Source: Vitis vinifera
Lineage: Eukaryota; Streptophyta; Magnoliopsida; Vitales; Vitaceae
Assembly (NCBI RefSeq): GCF_030704535.1
Contig: NC_081817.1
Coordinates: 26,041,001-26,105,000, forward strand
Direction of reading: 5' to 3'
DNA length: 64,000 bases
Below the pieces are notes generated by a model that saw nothing but the letters and a program-made list of their open reading frames with translations, did not search any database and was not told the DNA's origin. Below, piece after piece: positions 23,968-36,400 of the stretch (the stretch's first letter is position 1; every line of letters begins with the position of its first letter). The position numbers and the translations under genes are program-made.

Positions 23968-25565
23968 TGATTACTACTCAAAAAGTGTTATTTGATAGCC
24001 TATAATTAATCCTTTTAAACACTTTTGAGTAGTAGTTTTGGCCTTTTAACTCAATTGGCATGTTAAGGACCCTTTAAAGCAATTTTGATCACTTTGTGTA
24101 AGTTTTGGTGTTTTTTTTAGTATTTTGATCACCAAAGCAAGTCAAGAATGAGGAGAGCTATGAGGAATCTTGGGCAAAGTTGAGAAGTCATTTGCCAGGA
24201 GTGAATCCGGATTGCAAGGAGAAAAAGCAAAGAGAATCTGCCATAAAGCCTATTCTTGATGACAGTCGTAGCAGCCACTTTTGGAGCACTTTCTGAAGTC
24301 CAAATGATGCATGCTATATACCATTTCAAATCTCAGGAAGTCAACAATCCAATGCTTCAAACGGTGTGCAATTCGGAGTTGAAACGAAGAAGTTGCAGCC
24401 ATTACAAGCCAGTCACTCCGAGCTGAAGGAAGCATTTTGCAAAGTGTTGCGAAATCACCCTTTTGTTGCGAAGTGATTTCGCAGCACTTTTGTACAATAA
24501 GGTGTTTCTCCTTCTGACGATACACGAACCATGCCGCGAAAAGGGAGCTGGGAACCTCAAGGTGGAAGCCAACTTCGCAGCCCTGTGAAGATAGCTCGGT
24601 GTTGCGAAATAATTTCGCAGCCCTCTTGGGTGTCTGCGAAATCTCGCAGACACCATTTTTCTCCTGCGAAATGGTTCCTGAAGCCTTCCAAAAGTTGCTA
24701 CCGACATTGGGAGATATTTTCCATTAGATTTTTGTTGTCTAAATCCCAAAATACTCCTTGTAAACCACCAATTACATGATTCCTTAGTTTTTAAGTTAGT
24801 AAAAAAACTAAATATCTTTGTAACAATTAGTTTTATATTGGTTTGATATATATACCTCTCGAGAGCCTGTTCTCAGGGAGGAGTTCCTTCTGTAACCGTT
24901 TGGGTAAGCAAGTAAAGCCTATTTTCTTTCTACTGCCTTACCTTCTCACTTTGTATTTTCATTTTATTTCTAAGTTATGAATTCTCTGAGGAGTTTTCCC
25001 CAGAGAATGAGTAACTAAACCTCCAATTCCTTGGAGCTAAGGTTGCCGGGGAAGGTTCCAAGTGCAAGAATGCAAAGCTCTATGGTTTTAGCTAGTAATG
25101 AAGAGGAAGTGAAATCCTTTAATGATTTCTATGTTTTTAGTTAACTTAAAACACCTTAGAGTCACCTGGGCCAACACTTGGTAAGGCAAGTGATTTCCAA
25201 CCATGGAAATGCACTAGTTTACCCCTTGCGAGCCTCTGGTAGGTGACTTCAGGGTAGGATTTTCTAGAATAGCCAACACTTGATAAGCTTTTGGACTCCT
25301 AGGAGACATCCATTAGTTATCTCTTGCGAGCTTTTGACGGGTAATCCTAGGTTAAAGATCACCTTAAATGGCTAAGGCTTAGTGAGAGGCTTAAACCATT
25401 GCAAGTTGCATCAGTGAACGACCCTAGAGCCACTATACTATAGTAGCTTTTTCTTTGCTACCCTAGTGTATGGTGTTATAGGTAATAAATTTTGTTGATC
25501 ACTTCCTCAATCAAGGAGCACCAGCTGAACACAAATCAGCTGAGACACCAATTGGGCATGAATCA
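23968..25565 (+). repeat. Right LTR of Athila-2 (1,598 bp), with internal deletion
   Basis: Nearly identical to the left LTR except for loss of 324 bp. The junction CAGTGA at 25412-25417 joins what are two separate CAGTGA motifs in the left LTR. It ends GGGCATGAATCA, followed by the ACTAG duplication. Confidence 0.95.
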
Positions 25566-25570
25566 ACTAG
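25566..25570. repeat. Target-site duplication of Athila-2, right copy (ACTAG)
   Basis: An exact repeat of 12335-12339. It fixes both element borders and shows that the copia coding sequence was the target. Confidence 0.95.
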
Positions 25571-27548
25571 CAACATTGTCATCGCCAAAAGTCACATTTC
25601 CTCCATCAAATTCAGTGAAATTAGTGAAGAATGATCTATTACCTGTCATATGACATGAACAACCACTATCAAAATACCATGAGTGTAACTCACTAGCTCT
25701 AAGTGCAGTGTGAACAACAAGGCAATTAAGCTCACTCTTTTTCACCCATATTTGTTTTACATTTGTGACTTTGGTCATTCCATTTGAAGTGCTTCCTTGG
25801 AAGCCACTATAATGAGGGACATTTGAATCTCTCATGAACACTCTCTTGCCTCCTTGTAACAACCTATTTCTCAAAGTGAATGATTCATTCATTAGGTTGG
25901 TCAACTTTCTTTGGAAACTCTCAAACATCCTAGCATAACATCTATCAATGGTGTGTCCCATTTTAGTGCAATGAGTGCAATGAAGTTTTAGTTTTGGAGG
26001 AATTTTCTTAGGGACCACTTCTTCACAAGACTTGATAAAAATTGTTTTACCACTACTTGGAGTGGTAGCTTCATCAACAAAACCTAAGCCTCTTTTATCA
26101 AATGATTTCCTCCCTAAATTGATCAAATCACTAAGTCTTTTAGAGCTAGGATGTGACTCTTCTTTCCTAAGACTCAACTCATTCTTAAACACTTGATTTT
26201 CACTCTTCAATTCATCACACATTTTCTTCATGTCAAAGTGTTCACCCTCAAGAAAGGCAATCTTATCTAGCAAAGATTTTTTCTCTCCCTTTAGAGTTTT
26301 AATCTCATTGATTAAACTCCTTTTAGAAGTCTTCCACTCAACTTGTTCCTGTTTAAGACTTAAGCACTCCTTGTACAAAGTCTCATATGCAGAGTCAAAA
26401 CTCATCTCATCACCATTTGAGTCACTTGACTCACAAGACTCACTAAGTACCTCCTTTTTGAGTGGTTCATCAATGACACTTGCCATAAAGGCTGTGAAAT
26501 TAGTGCATTCCTCATTGGCATTGGATTCTTTTTCACTAGATTGACATGATTCTGAGTCACTCCAAGTGACTTGCATGGCTTTCTTTCCTTTTTTCTTTGA
26601 GGGACATTCTGTGGCATAGTGTCCCTTTCCTCCACACTTGAAGCATTCAACCTCAAGGTCCTTTTTGACACTCTTGTCTTTATTTTTGTCTTTTACATTT
26701 GATTTTCCCATTGAATTATTCCATTTTCTAGCATCTTCATTGGACTTCTTCTTATATTTCCTGAACTTCATGTATTTTTTGAATTTTCTAGCAAATCTAG
26801 CAACCTCTCCATCCGACATTTTCTCATTACCCTCACCTTCGGAACCTAAGGACTCCTCTTTAATGGCATTCAAGGCAATGCCCTTTGATTTCCTAGGTGA
26901 TCCAAGAGTCATTTCAAAGGTTTGGTGTGAACCCACAAGTTCATCCACTTTCAAGGAATCCACATCCTTAGACTCTTCAATGGCAGTGACTTTTGCTCTA
27001 AATCTCTCCGGAAGAGATCTTAGAATTTTTCTAACCACTTTGGAATTAGGGATGGGCTCACCTAGATTAAAACTAGAATTCACAATGTCCATCAGTTTTG
27101 CATAGAACTCTCCAAAGTTCTCATGATCCTCCATCCTAATTGTCTCAAACCTAGAGGTTAACATTTGAAGTTTGGACACTTTCACAGCATTAGTACCTTC
27201 ATGAGTCACTTGGAGGATATCCCAAGCCTCCTTAGCCGAAGTACATGTGGCTATCCTACGAAATTCATCCGTGCTAATGGCATTAAAGATAGAATACATG
27301 GCTCTAGCATTGTTCTCACTAGCTTCATTGTCACCTCTATCCCATTCCAACTTAGGCTTGATAACATTAGTTGGTCTTCCTTCTCTATCCAACACCTTAG
27401 GTGGAGACCAACCAAATTCAACAGCATTCCAAACTTTTTCACTTTGCATTTTGAGAAAATATTGCATTCTCACTTTCCAATGAGAATAATTTTCGCCGGT
27501 TAAAAATGGTGGTCTCCCAATAGAAGCTCCCTCTTGATGAGGTTCCAT
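25571..27548 (-). pseudogene. Copia polyprotein, N-terminal part (Gag and protease), cut by Athila-2
   Basis: The start is the ATG at 27548 on the minus strand, about 40 bp inside the primer-binding site. Residues 1-250 are a copia-type Gag (GENYSHWKVRMQYFL near the start). A CCHC knuckle (CFKCGGKGHYATEC) lies near residue 300, followed by a charged, Ser-rich and coiled-coil-like section. A second Cys/His cluster (CTHCTKMGHTIDRC) is near residue 535 and the protease motif WYFDSGCSCHMTG near 625. The frame runs without a stop into the Athila-2 insertion and resumes at 12339. It is one half of a single broken coding sequence. Confidence 0.93.
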
Positions 27549-27590
27549 GATTGAGATTCAAGGACCGAAAATGATTTTTCTTTTAAAAAC

Positions 27591-27604
27591 CCGCTCTGAT
27601 ACCA
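27591..27604 (-). promoter_or_regulatory. Primer-binding site of the copia element
   Basis: The minus strand reads TGGTATCAGAGCGG. Its first 12 bases match the copia primer site complementary to initiator tRNA-Met, as I recall it. It sits two bases from the LTR border. Confidence 0.85.
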
Positions 27605-27606
27605 AT

Positions 27607-28653
27607 TGAAAATGTGAATCTCAATAATGAACTACACCTAGAGGGGGGTGAATAGGTGTTGTAGAACAATTTTAAAATTCTCCCAACAAAGATTACCTAA
27701 CCTTAGTAAAACATCCACAAGCAACAATGTATGCATCAACACTCTCCCAACAATTTATAAATGCAAAACACATGCAAATGCTTCAACACTCCTAAAAAAT
27801 AAAACAAAATATAGAGTGAGAGAAAGAGACAATGAACACAAGATTTTTAACGTGGAAAACCTCCGAAGAGATCAAAAACCACGGGCCTATCATCGATTGA
27901 AAACTCCACTATGAAGAATAAAAACTGAGTACAAGGTTTTACCTAGCTCAAGCCAACCAATCCTTCCCGGAATACTTGACTAGTACCTTCATTTTCAGCT
28001 TCTCCTTTTGGAGCACACTTGGAGTCCGCACCAAGCTCAATCTCGGCCTCTTCTTGAATCCACACAAGAAGAAAATGGGTTTTTGCACAACCCAAATAGA
28101 ATGAGAGATTTAGATGTGAATGAAGGAATGAATCAACCCATTTATTACACAAGAAAATCCATTGAAAACAGTTTTGAAAACATTAAGAGAAATGGATTTT
28201 CTTTGCAATCAAAAACCCCAATTTAGGAAAGCAAAAATGAGAAATGAAGAACCCTTGGAGTGTGGCTGCTCTCCCCACGTTTTCAGCAGTCTCTCTTACC
28301 AGAAAATGAGAGAAGATTGGTTTTTAAAGTGTAAAAAGAAACCCTTAATCTAATGGCTAAGATTTGATCAAAAAAACATTAGTTGGATAGATCCACCCCT
28401 ACACTTGGATCGATCCAGAAACAGAGGAATGAAAGCCTTGCACCAAAAACCATTTTTCCCAACTTTCTAACACATTTAAAGATTAAAAACCAGGTTAATT
28501 CACACCCAATCACTCCACACTCGACTACATACCTCAGCCTCTTAGCAAAGTCTTAGTCTTCAAAGTCAAGTAGTCCGAATAGGAATAGGAAAGCCGAGTT
28601 AGGGGACACTTAGGAATTTTGTCCGGAATTGCCAACCTAGCTAAACACTCACA
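27607..28653 (-). repeat. 5' LTR of the split copia element (1,047 bp)
   Basis: On the minus strand it starts TGTGAGTGTTTAGC and ends CACATTTTCA before the primer site. The outer border is inferred: sequence from 28654 (CCCATGATAC) is again alignable to the second transporter unit at 38720, which lacks the LTR. The partner LTR must be left of the window. No gene lies inside it. Confidence 0.75.
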
Positions 28654-31600
28654 CCCATGATACCAAGTTTACGTGTTTGAGCTCAATCAGTAATTTTTTA
28701 TTAGATCCTATCTAGTTTACTTGCTTTTGGAATTTTGGTTATTATTTTGATTGATCCCATGATATTTAATTTGTAGTTTGAGTTAAAAAAATAATTGTTT
28801 TGAATCGAATCTTATTTATTTGTTTTAACATTTTTTTATTCAATAATTCAAATAGAATATTTGTTTGAGTTGTAATCCTCTTAAAATTATCTAATTGGTT
28901 TTTTTGGATTGAGTAAAAATCATTTTTTCTTTTAATAAAAATAAATTTCCTTCCATCATCAATGAGGCTCCTTGATTCCAAATGAAAGGTAGCAAAAAAG
29001 GTGATCCAAGTTGATTTTCTCTTGTTCTCAAAACTATTTGAAGTTATAAATAAAAAAAATGTCTATTTTGTATCAATGTTTTGGATTTATTGATTCACAT
29101 GGTTCCTTTTGCTTTCCTAAAATCATTTTTCAAAGGAATTTAGATCATTTAAAATCTTTTAAAGAAATCCATTCTAGGTTTTTAGGACCAAGATCTCACT
29201 TTCTTTTAAAAATATGCAACTTAGTTTTATCCAAGTTGTACTCTTTTTTCTTGGTTTTCCAAATTTTTTTTTTCTTAACATGTGTTTGAACTTGTGGTCC
29301 CAAGCTAATGAGAATACACAAGTTAAACTTATGGATATTGAATGGGGACTTGATGAAACCCTAACATAAAAGAATGTTTTCAAAACTCATCTTTGCTGTC
29401 ACTTTTGCTATTTGTTGTAATCATAACCATTAATTTTTTTCTACAAATTATATACAAGATATATGTGATAATTGATGATTCTATGTACTCTGATAATTTT
29501 TGCTATGTTATTTAGACGCTAAGCATGCTAAGATTTATTTCTTTTATTATTTATTACTATAATTTTTATCTAATCCTTCATGTCTTATGGAAGCGCATTG
29601 TAAGTTATCAATGTTATTCAGGTACGCTTCTTACCTTCACATCTTAATTCCATAAATTATGTTTTGCTTTATGTATGATCATTATGTATTACTTTGAATG
29701 TAATTGTCAACATGTTTTGCATATATTTTTCTTATTGCTTGTTTCACTTGCCAGGTATGATTAAGAGACTAGGGTAAAATACAAGTTCCGTGTCTTATTT
29801 TTTTAACTAACCATTGATGTCTTTTGATAGCGCTTAAGTTGCGGTTCGAGTACTCATACTATCATTTCTTTATGATTGTGCTTTGAATTCTTGTTTGACA
29901 TGATAGTAATAGTAGAATTTTGAAATCACCTTAACCCTCTAAGTATCCATGATCAACTTACTAATTGCCAGATTTCCCCAAACTAAGCTAGCAGAGACCT
30001 CGTTAAGGCTTACAGAGATGCTATCTCTTTGGCGGTACCTTCCTAATAGGTAACCTGATCCTCAGACCAAGACGTGGGTTTTTTGTAGACAAGTTTTCCA
30101 AAAATCAGGGGTCATTTTAGGGGTTTTTTCTTACTTGATTTTCTTTTTAAAAAATAAATCAAAGTAATTGGCGACTTCAAGTTTTTACAAAATTAAAATT
30201 TTTAACCTTAATCATAAGTAGGTCTCGCCAGTCTAGTGGGGACACTCATAGAAAATGTAGCTCCACAATTACACTCGCACGGATTTTGAAGAAGAGTTGA
30301 AGGCACACACATAGTTTGTAAATGAAAATTGATTATTGGAAGATGAATACAGTGGATAAAAAGGAGTCAATGGTCCTCGTTTTCTTGAAAAGCCTTTTCA
30401 ATAATTTCAATTATGGTTTTTACGAGTGGGAAATTAGAACTAATCTTAGAAATTGCAAGTAACGTCATTGAATGGTTGTAGAAGATGTGAAGGTAAATGG
30501 TATTGGATAAGGTTGATGTTAATTTATGAAACATGGGTATATATTTTCGTCTGAAAGAAATGTGGATAAACATTTGAGACATTTATAAATCAGTTATTGC
30601 CTAACATAAAAATCTAAGTGACCAAAAACAAGAGATTTGGAGTTTTGAATGTCTAAATTTAGAAATGATGTTTCTCTAATTTTTATTTTTTTTTTACTTT
30701 ATTGATTGAAAGATGTGTAGGATTTTGGTTGTAGAGGGGAAATTTCTTGAAGTAAAATAAGGGGACTTAAAATTAAAGCATCGACCCATCCAACCTAATA
30801 TTTTCCACACTCCTTAATTAAATCGCCAACAACCTATTTAAAGAAAAACTACTTTGTAACTTTTATTTTGCCACATAAAGATCTTCAAAATCCTCTCTGG
30901 TCCCAACTCACAACTTTCGTGTCAGCATTACCTGTCTAATTTATCCAGAGAGTCTTTTAACAATTTTAGAAAAATCTCAAATTAGTGAAATGCTTGACTA
31001 TAAAATTCACACTTCTGGATTTGTAATCTCGCTCATTCAATTTTCCCACTCTTTGTATCTCTTTACCGTGAGTTGAACTTCGTGTCTTTTGGTTTTTCCT
31101 TTTATGTTGTGTGATTGAGTTTATTATTGAAAAAGGCAAAGATGACAAAGATCGAAAAGGTTGGTAGCTTTGAATCGAAAATCACCGTATATGTGGTAGT
31201 TTGTTGGGTTCTAGCGGCCTGTGGAGGTCTGATGTTCGGCTACGACATCGGAATTTCAGGTGCAAAATGCTTGCATGTGTTATGTAATTCATTATTCCGA
31301 TTTTATTTTATTTTTATGAGCTTTCTCTTGGTAATCTAAAGCGTGCCTTCGAAGATGATGGTATAATCCAATTCCAATCCTTGGACGTTTTTCAATTTGT
31401 CAGCATGATCCTACAATGAATAAGTCGTTCAAACCACTGGATCACAGTAGCGATTTTTAAATCATTGAAGACGTAATCCAGCAGCTTACGTTTAAATCAT
31501 TGTTGTCATTGGTGTGGCAGGTGGAGTGACGGCCATGGATGACTTCCTCATCAAGTTCTTTCCGGCCGTTTATCAAAGAAAGCTTCGTGCGAAGGAAGAC

Positions 31601-33293
31601 AACTACTGCAAGTATGACAATCAATACCTTCAGCTTTTCACATCTTCACTCTATCTTGCTGCTCTCATTTCCAGCTTTGCTGCCTCAAAGATGTGCTCCA
31701 AATTGGGTCGAAAGCCCACGATTTTCGTGGCATCTGCCTTTTTCTTGTGTGGCAGTCTCTTGAGCGCGGCCGCTCAACGAATTTGGATGATCATCCTTGC
31801 CAGGGTTCTTCTAGGTGTTGGGGTGGGCTTTGGCAATGAGGTATTAATGTTGCACCAGTTACAACAGTTTTTATCATCATCCTTCTCCTTGTCGCATTAA
31901 AATCATCAATTTTTCGCGCACTACTGCTTTAAATTGTCGTAACTTTCGAATCATAAATCGAAATTACGAACCGTTTTTTTGTTGGATTCACATCGTCGAG
32001 ATTTTCGATCATCAAATGCTTGGCATTGCTTTGAAGGTATGAAACACCAGCGTGGACTGCTAATTATAACTAATTACATCAACATCTTGAAAATTTTATA
32101 GGCTGTTCCTCTATTTTTGTCGGAGATTGCACCAGTCCAGCATCGAGGAGCTGTAAACATTCTCTTCCAACTCTTCATTACAATAGGGATTTTGTTCGCA
32201 AATTTGGTAAACTATGGCGCGTCCAAGATTCATCCATGGGGATGGAGACTGTCTTTAGGCCTTGCATCCCTTCCGGCTGCCTTCCTATTTGTAGGCTCTG
32301 TGGTCATCATTGAAACACCGGCGAGCCTGGTCGAGCGTAATCAAGAATCTCAAGGGCTATCGACGCTTAAGAAGATAAGGGGAGTAGAAGATGTTGATGC
32401 GGAGTTTGAACATATTAAAATGGCTTGCGAGGCAGCACGAGAGGTCAAGGATCCATTCAAGACACTCATGAAGCGCTCTAGCATGCCCCCACTAATCATT
32501 GGCGTTATGATGCAAGTGTTTCAGCAGTTTACGGGGATCAATGCTATCATGTTTTATGCACCGGTTTTGTTTCAGACCGTCGGGTTTAAGAATGACGCAT
32601 CTTTGTTGTCCTCTGTCATCACCGGACTTGTGAATGTTTTCAGCACGTTGGTCTCGATCTATGGTGTTGACAGGGTCGGGAGGAGGAAACTGCTTCTCCA
32701 AGCTTGCGTCCAGATGTTCATAAGCCAGGTGATGTATTGAATTGGCATAACCCTGCTTTTTCTTAACTTTTCCAAGTAGCCTGTTCACATATTGGTATTG
32801 ACCGTGGATCATTTGCAATGCTATATGATGCAGACTGCAATTGGAGCAATCCTACTAGTTCACTTGAAAGGTTCGAACTCTCTGGACGAAGGACTAGCAG
32901 GGCTTGTGGTGGTGCTAGTGTGTTTGTTTGTTATGTCCTTTGCATGGTCATGGGGTCCTCTTGGTTGGTTGATACCCAGTGAAACTTTTCCTCTGGAGAT
33001 AAGAACTTCCGGGTTTGCATGTGCAGTGAGCTCCAACATGCTCTTCACCTTCATCATTGCTCAGGCATTCTTGTCGATGATGTGCCACATGCGTGCCTTC
33101 ATATTTTTCTTCTTTGCTGCTTGGATAGTGGCCATGGGGTTGTTCGTGTTATTCCTCTTGCCCGAGACGAAGAATGTGCCGATTGATGCCATGGTTGAGA
33201 GGGTGTGGAAGCAGCACCCGGTCTGGAAGAGATTCATGGATGATTATGATGGTAAAGAAGACGTAAAAAATGTTGGGATGATCATATGACGAT
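28654..33293 (+). repeat. Segmental duplication, unit 1 (visible part)
   Basis: It aligns with 38720-43416, including about 2.4 kb upstream of the transporter gene, all introns and all exons. The offset is exactly 10,123 bp from the start codon to four bases past the stop codon. It is smaller further upstream because of small insertions in unit 2, such as the one near 39725-39785. The upstream stretch 28654-31141 holds no other gene that I recognise. Confidence 0.9.
31142..33289 (+). CDS. H+/monosaccharide symporter, STP6/STP8-like, copy 1 (4 exons, 506 aa)
   Basis: Exons are 31142-31259, 31521-31840, 32102-32728 and 32834-33289 (TGA), joined at GT/AG introns of 261, 261 and 105 bp. The spliced length of 506 aa is normal for plant STP hexose carriers, which import glucose and other hexoses with protons across the plasma membrane. 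Seen motifs: MFGYDIGISGG in helix 1, with Asp35 at the place of the proton-coupling Asp of STP10; LARVLLGVGVGF with Arg134 at the place of its partner Arg; GRKPT; IETPASLVER; FQQFTGINAIMFYAP; DRVGRRKLLL; WSWGPLGWLIPSETFPLE; and PETKNVP. The family is expected to have about 12 membrane helices. Oddities: GNE where most relatives have GNQ, and the duplicated block ends four bases after the stop, so the native 3' flank is missing. No clear TATA box was identified. STP6/STP8 affinity is from memory. Confidence 0.93.
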
Positions 33294-33431
33294 TGCACAG
33301 AAAAATATTTTCTTTTTCGCCACAAATGTGGGAGGATCGACTACTCCAAATGAAAGTTTTTGTTCTCATGCATGGGTAGAGCCCTTTATCAATCTGAATG
33401 TAAATGATTGTATATACAGTGTTGGAACCAT
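33294..33431. other. Short spacer, new 3' flank of transporter copy 1
   Basis: 138 bp between the end of duplication unit 1 and the fold-back element. It is unlike the sequence after copy 2. No polyadenylation signal was singled out with confidence. Confidence 0.6.
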
Positions 33432-36400
33432 CACTACTACAAAAATAATGTATTGTGTCACTTTTTATGGTGTCACTTTTAAAATAATGATATCATATGG
33501 CTTAAAATCCATAAAGGTGAGACATCATATAAAAATTTTCAATTAGGATACATGATATTAATTTTAAGTTTATAGTGTTAGTTTTCGAAAAGTGATACCA
33601 TATATAATAAAAAATTTAAAATATTATAACTTAATGGGCCCACTTTGAGAATAATGATATTATATAAAAAACTTATTGTTTCCATATACCCACAATCCAA
33701 AAAAATCTCGTTTCATAACCTTAATCATAATTTTCTTTTACCTCTTCTCATACTCATAGTTAACACAAAATTGTCTTTCCCTATTTCGTGGACTCTTAGG
33801 TAACCCAAAATCTCTTAAATCTATCATTTTCATTTTATTTTTTAGTAATTTCAAAATCTTTATTAGCACAATTGATTTATATTCATTTATTTGGTATATC
33901 TGTAATGTGGATTGTATAAATAATGTTTTTTTTTATTGTGTTGTAGGAAAGTAAAATTTAAGTTTAACATTCCACCGTATCTTTTGTTTCATAGTTAAGC
34001 CCATAAACCCCAAAATGAATGAAAATAAGATAAATGAATGATTTTTTTAATATCCTTTATACTTAGAATAAGGGATAAACATTTTACTGTATGAAATTTT
34101 CTTTTGATCTTATAAGAAATTTCCTTTAATGAAACTTTTTGTTTGTTTTCAATAAATATTATAGTATATTGTGATGAGGATATGTATAAGTGATATTTGA
34201 AAAATAATTTTTTAGAAAATTATTCATGATATTGTCATCTCTCACAAAAGGAAAAATAAAATAGTTTTCATATCATATTAGAGTTGGTTTGAAATGTTGG
34301 AATTAACAATGATAAATTAAATTTATTTTTTTATTTATTAATGTAAATGAATTGTTTTTTAAAATTTATATAGGAATGAAAAATTTTATAATCATAAAAA
34401 TGATCAAATCTTATATTTTGATTTTTTTTTTTTTTAATTCTTTTACATGGTATTATGGTTAATATCTTATCTTGTTCTATTCATATTTTTTCTATTCTTA
34501 AATATGTTTTTTGTCTTTTGTTTTTACCTTCTTTCCTTATTGTTTTTATACACGTTGACCAAAATTTAGAGTAATTTGAGATTGATAATAAAATTTCCCT
34601 TTTAAGTTTAGAAAATTTCTATAAAATCCTTTTATTACATAAATTTTTTCAATTCCTTCCATAAAACTCTTCATTTTTTTTTTCTTTTTAAGAAGATGTT
34701 TTATAATTTTCTTTTCATTTTCTATGAAATTTCCTTTAATCAAACTGTTTGTTTATTTTCTAAGAATGTTATAGTATGTTGTGATGAAGATATTGGTTGG
34801 TCATATTTGGAAAATAATTTTTGAGAAAATTATTCTCAATATTGTTATCTCCCGCAAAAGGATTCTAAAAATATGTTTTATTTTTACCTTCTTTTCTTAT
34901 TGTTTTTATATGCATTGACCAAATTTTGGAGTAATTTGAGATTGATGATAAAATTTTCCTTAAAAAATGTTAAGAGAAAAATTAGTATGAAAAAGAATTA
35001 AAGAATATTTCATAAAAATTATTGATTTTTCAGTCATAACTCCTATTTATTTTTTCTAATTAAAATAATTAATAAAAAATTTGGATATGAAAATATGTTC
35101 AAATAAAAATAATAAAAAATTAAAAACATCAAAGGAAAAGATATTCAATATTTTAAATTTTTTACTTGTATTATTCTTTAGATTAATAAATTATCAAACA
35201 TCTTTTTCAAAAAAACAAAAAAGAAAAATGAAGAAAAGGAAGAGTTTTATGGAAGGGATTGGAAATTTTTTTATAATGAACGATTTTATGAAAATTTCCT
35301 AACCTTGAAAGGAAAATTTCATCATCAATCTCAAATTACTCCAAAGTTTGATCAATGCATATAAAAACAATAAGAAAAGAAGACAAAAATAAAAGTATTT
35401 TTAGAATCCTTTTGAGAGAGATGACAATATTGAGAATAATTTTCTCAAAAATTATTTTCCAAATATGATCAACCAATATCTTTATCACAACATACTATAA
35501 TATTCTTAGAAAATAAACAAACAGTTTGATTAAAGGAAATTTCATAGAAAATCAAAAGAAAATTATAAAAACATCTTCTTCAAAAAAAAAAAAAAAAAAG
35601 TTTATGGAAGGAAAATTTATATAATAAAAGGATTTTATAGAAATTTTCTAACCTTGAAAGGGAAATTTCATCATCAATCTCAAATTACTCTAAATTTTGC
35701 TCAACACATATAAAAACAATAAAAACAAAGGTAAAAACAAAAAACAAAAAACAAAAAACATACTTTAAAAATAGAAAAAATATGAATAGAACAAGATGAG
35801 ATATTAACCATAATACCATGTAAAAGAATTAAAAAAAAAATCAAAATATAAGATTTGATCATTTTTATAATTATAAAAATTATCATTCCTATTTAAATTT
35901 TTAAAATCAATTCATTTACATTAATAAATAAAAATAAAATTAATTTTTCATTGTTAATTCCAACATTCTAAACCAACTCCAACATTATATGGAAACTATT
36001 TCATTTTTACTTTTGTGGGAGATGACAATATTGAGAATAATTTTCTAAAGAATTATTTTTCAAATATCACCCATACATATCCTCATCACAATATACTATA
36101 ATATTCCTAAAAATAAACATAAAGGCCCATTAAAGGAAATTTCTTATAAGATCAAAAGAAAATTTCATACTGTAAAATGTTTATCCCTCATTCTGAGTAT
36201 GAAATATATTAAAAAAATCATTCATTTATCTTATTTTCATTCATTTTGGGGTTTATGAACTTAACAATGAAACGGAAGATATTGTGGAATGTTAAACCTA
36301 ATTTTTACTTTCCTATAACTCAATAAAAAAAAACTATTTACACAATCCACATTACAGATATACCAAATCAATGAATGTAAATCGATTGTGCTAATAAAGA

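Larger units (their letters stand above)
12340..25565 (+). mobile_element. Athila-2: complete Athila-type LTR retrotransposon, 13,226 bp
   Basis: It has two LTRs, a primer-binding site, gag-pol, a second ORF in the envelope position, an untranslated 3' part, a PPT and a 5-bp target duplication. It lies inside the copia polyprotein. All three copies of the ends (both LTRs and the internal junctions) agree. It is autonomous in layout but carries nonsense codons at 15559, 15949, 20764 and 21799. By eye the LTRs differ at roughly 20 positions plus one 324-bp deletion, which suggests a recent insertion. Confidence 0.96.

Noticed and set aside
27648..28353. Small ORFs between the copia start and the transporter as genes
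   Set aside because: They lie inside the copia LTR and have no recognisable domain.
32117..32740. Transporter exon 3 treated as a separate 207-aa protein
   Set aside because: It is bounded by an AG acceptor and a GT donor and joins in frame with flanking exons in both copies. The stop lies in the intron.
34546..35302. Lys/Asn-rich small frames in the fold-back element
   Set aside because: Pure AT-rich composition, and mirrored in the other arm. No domain or codon bias.
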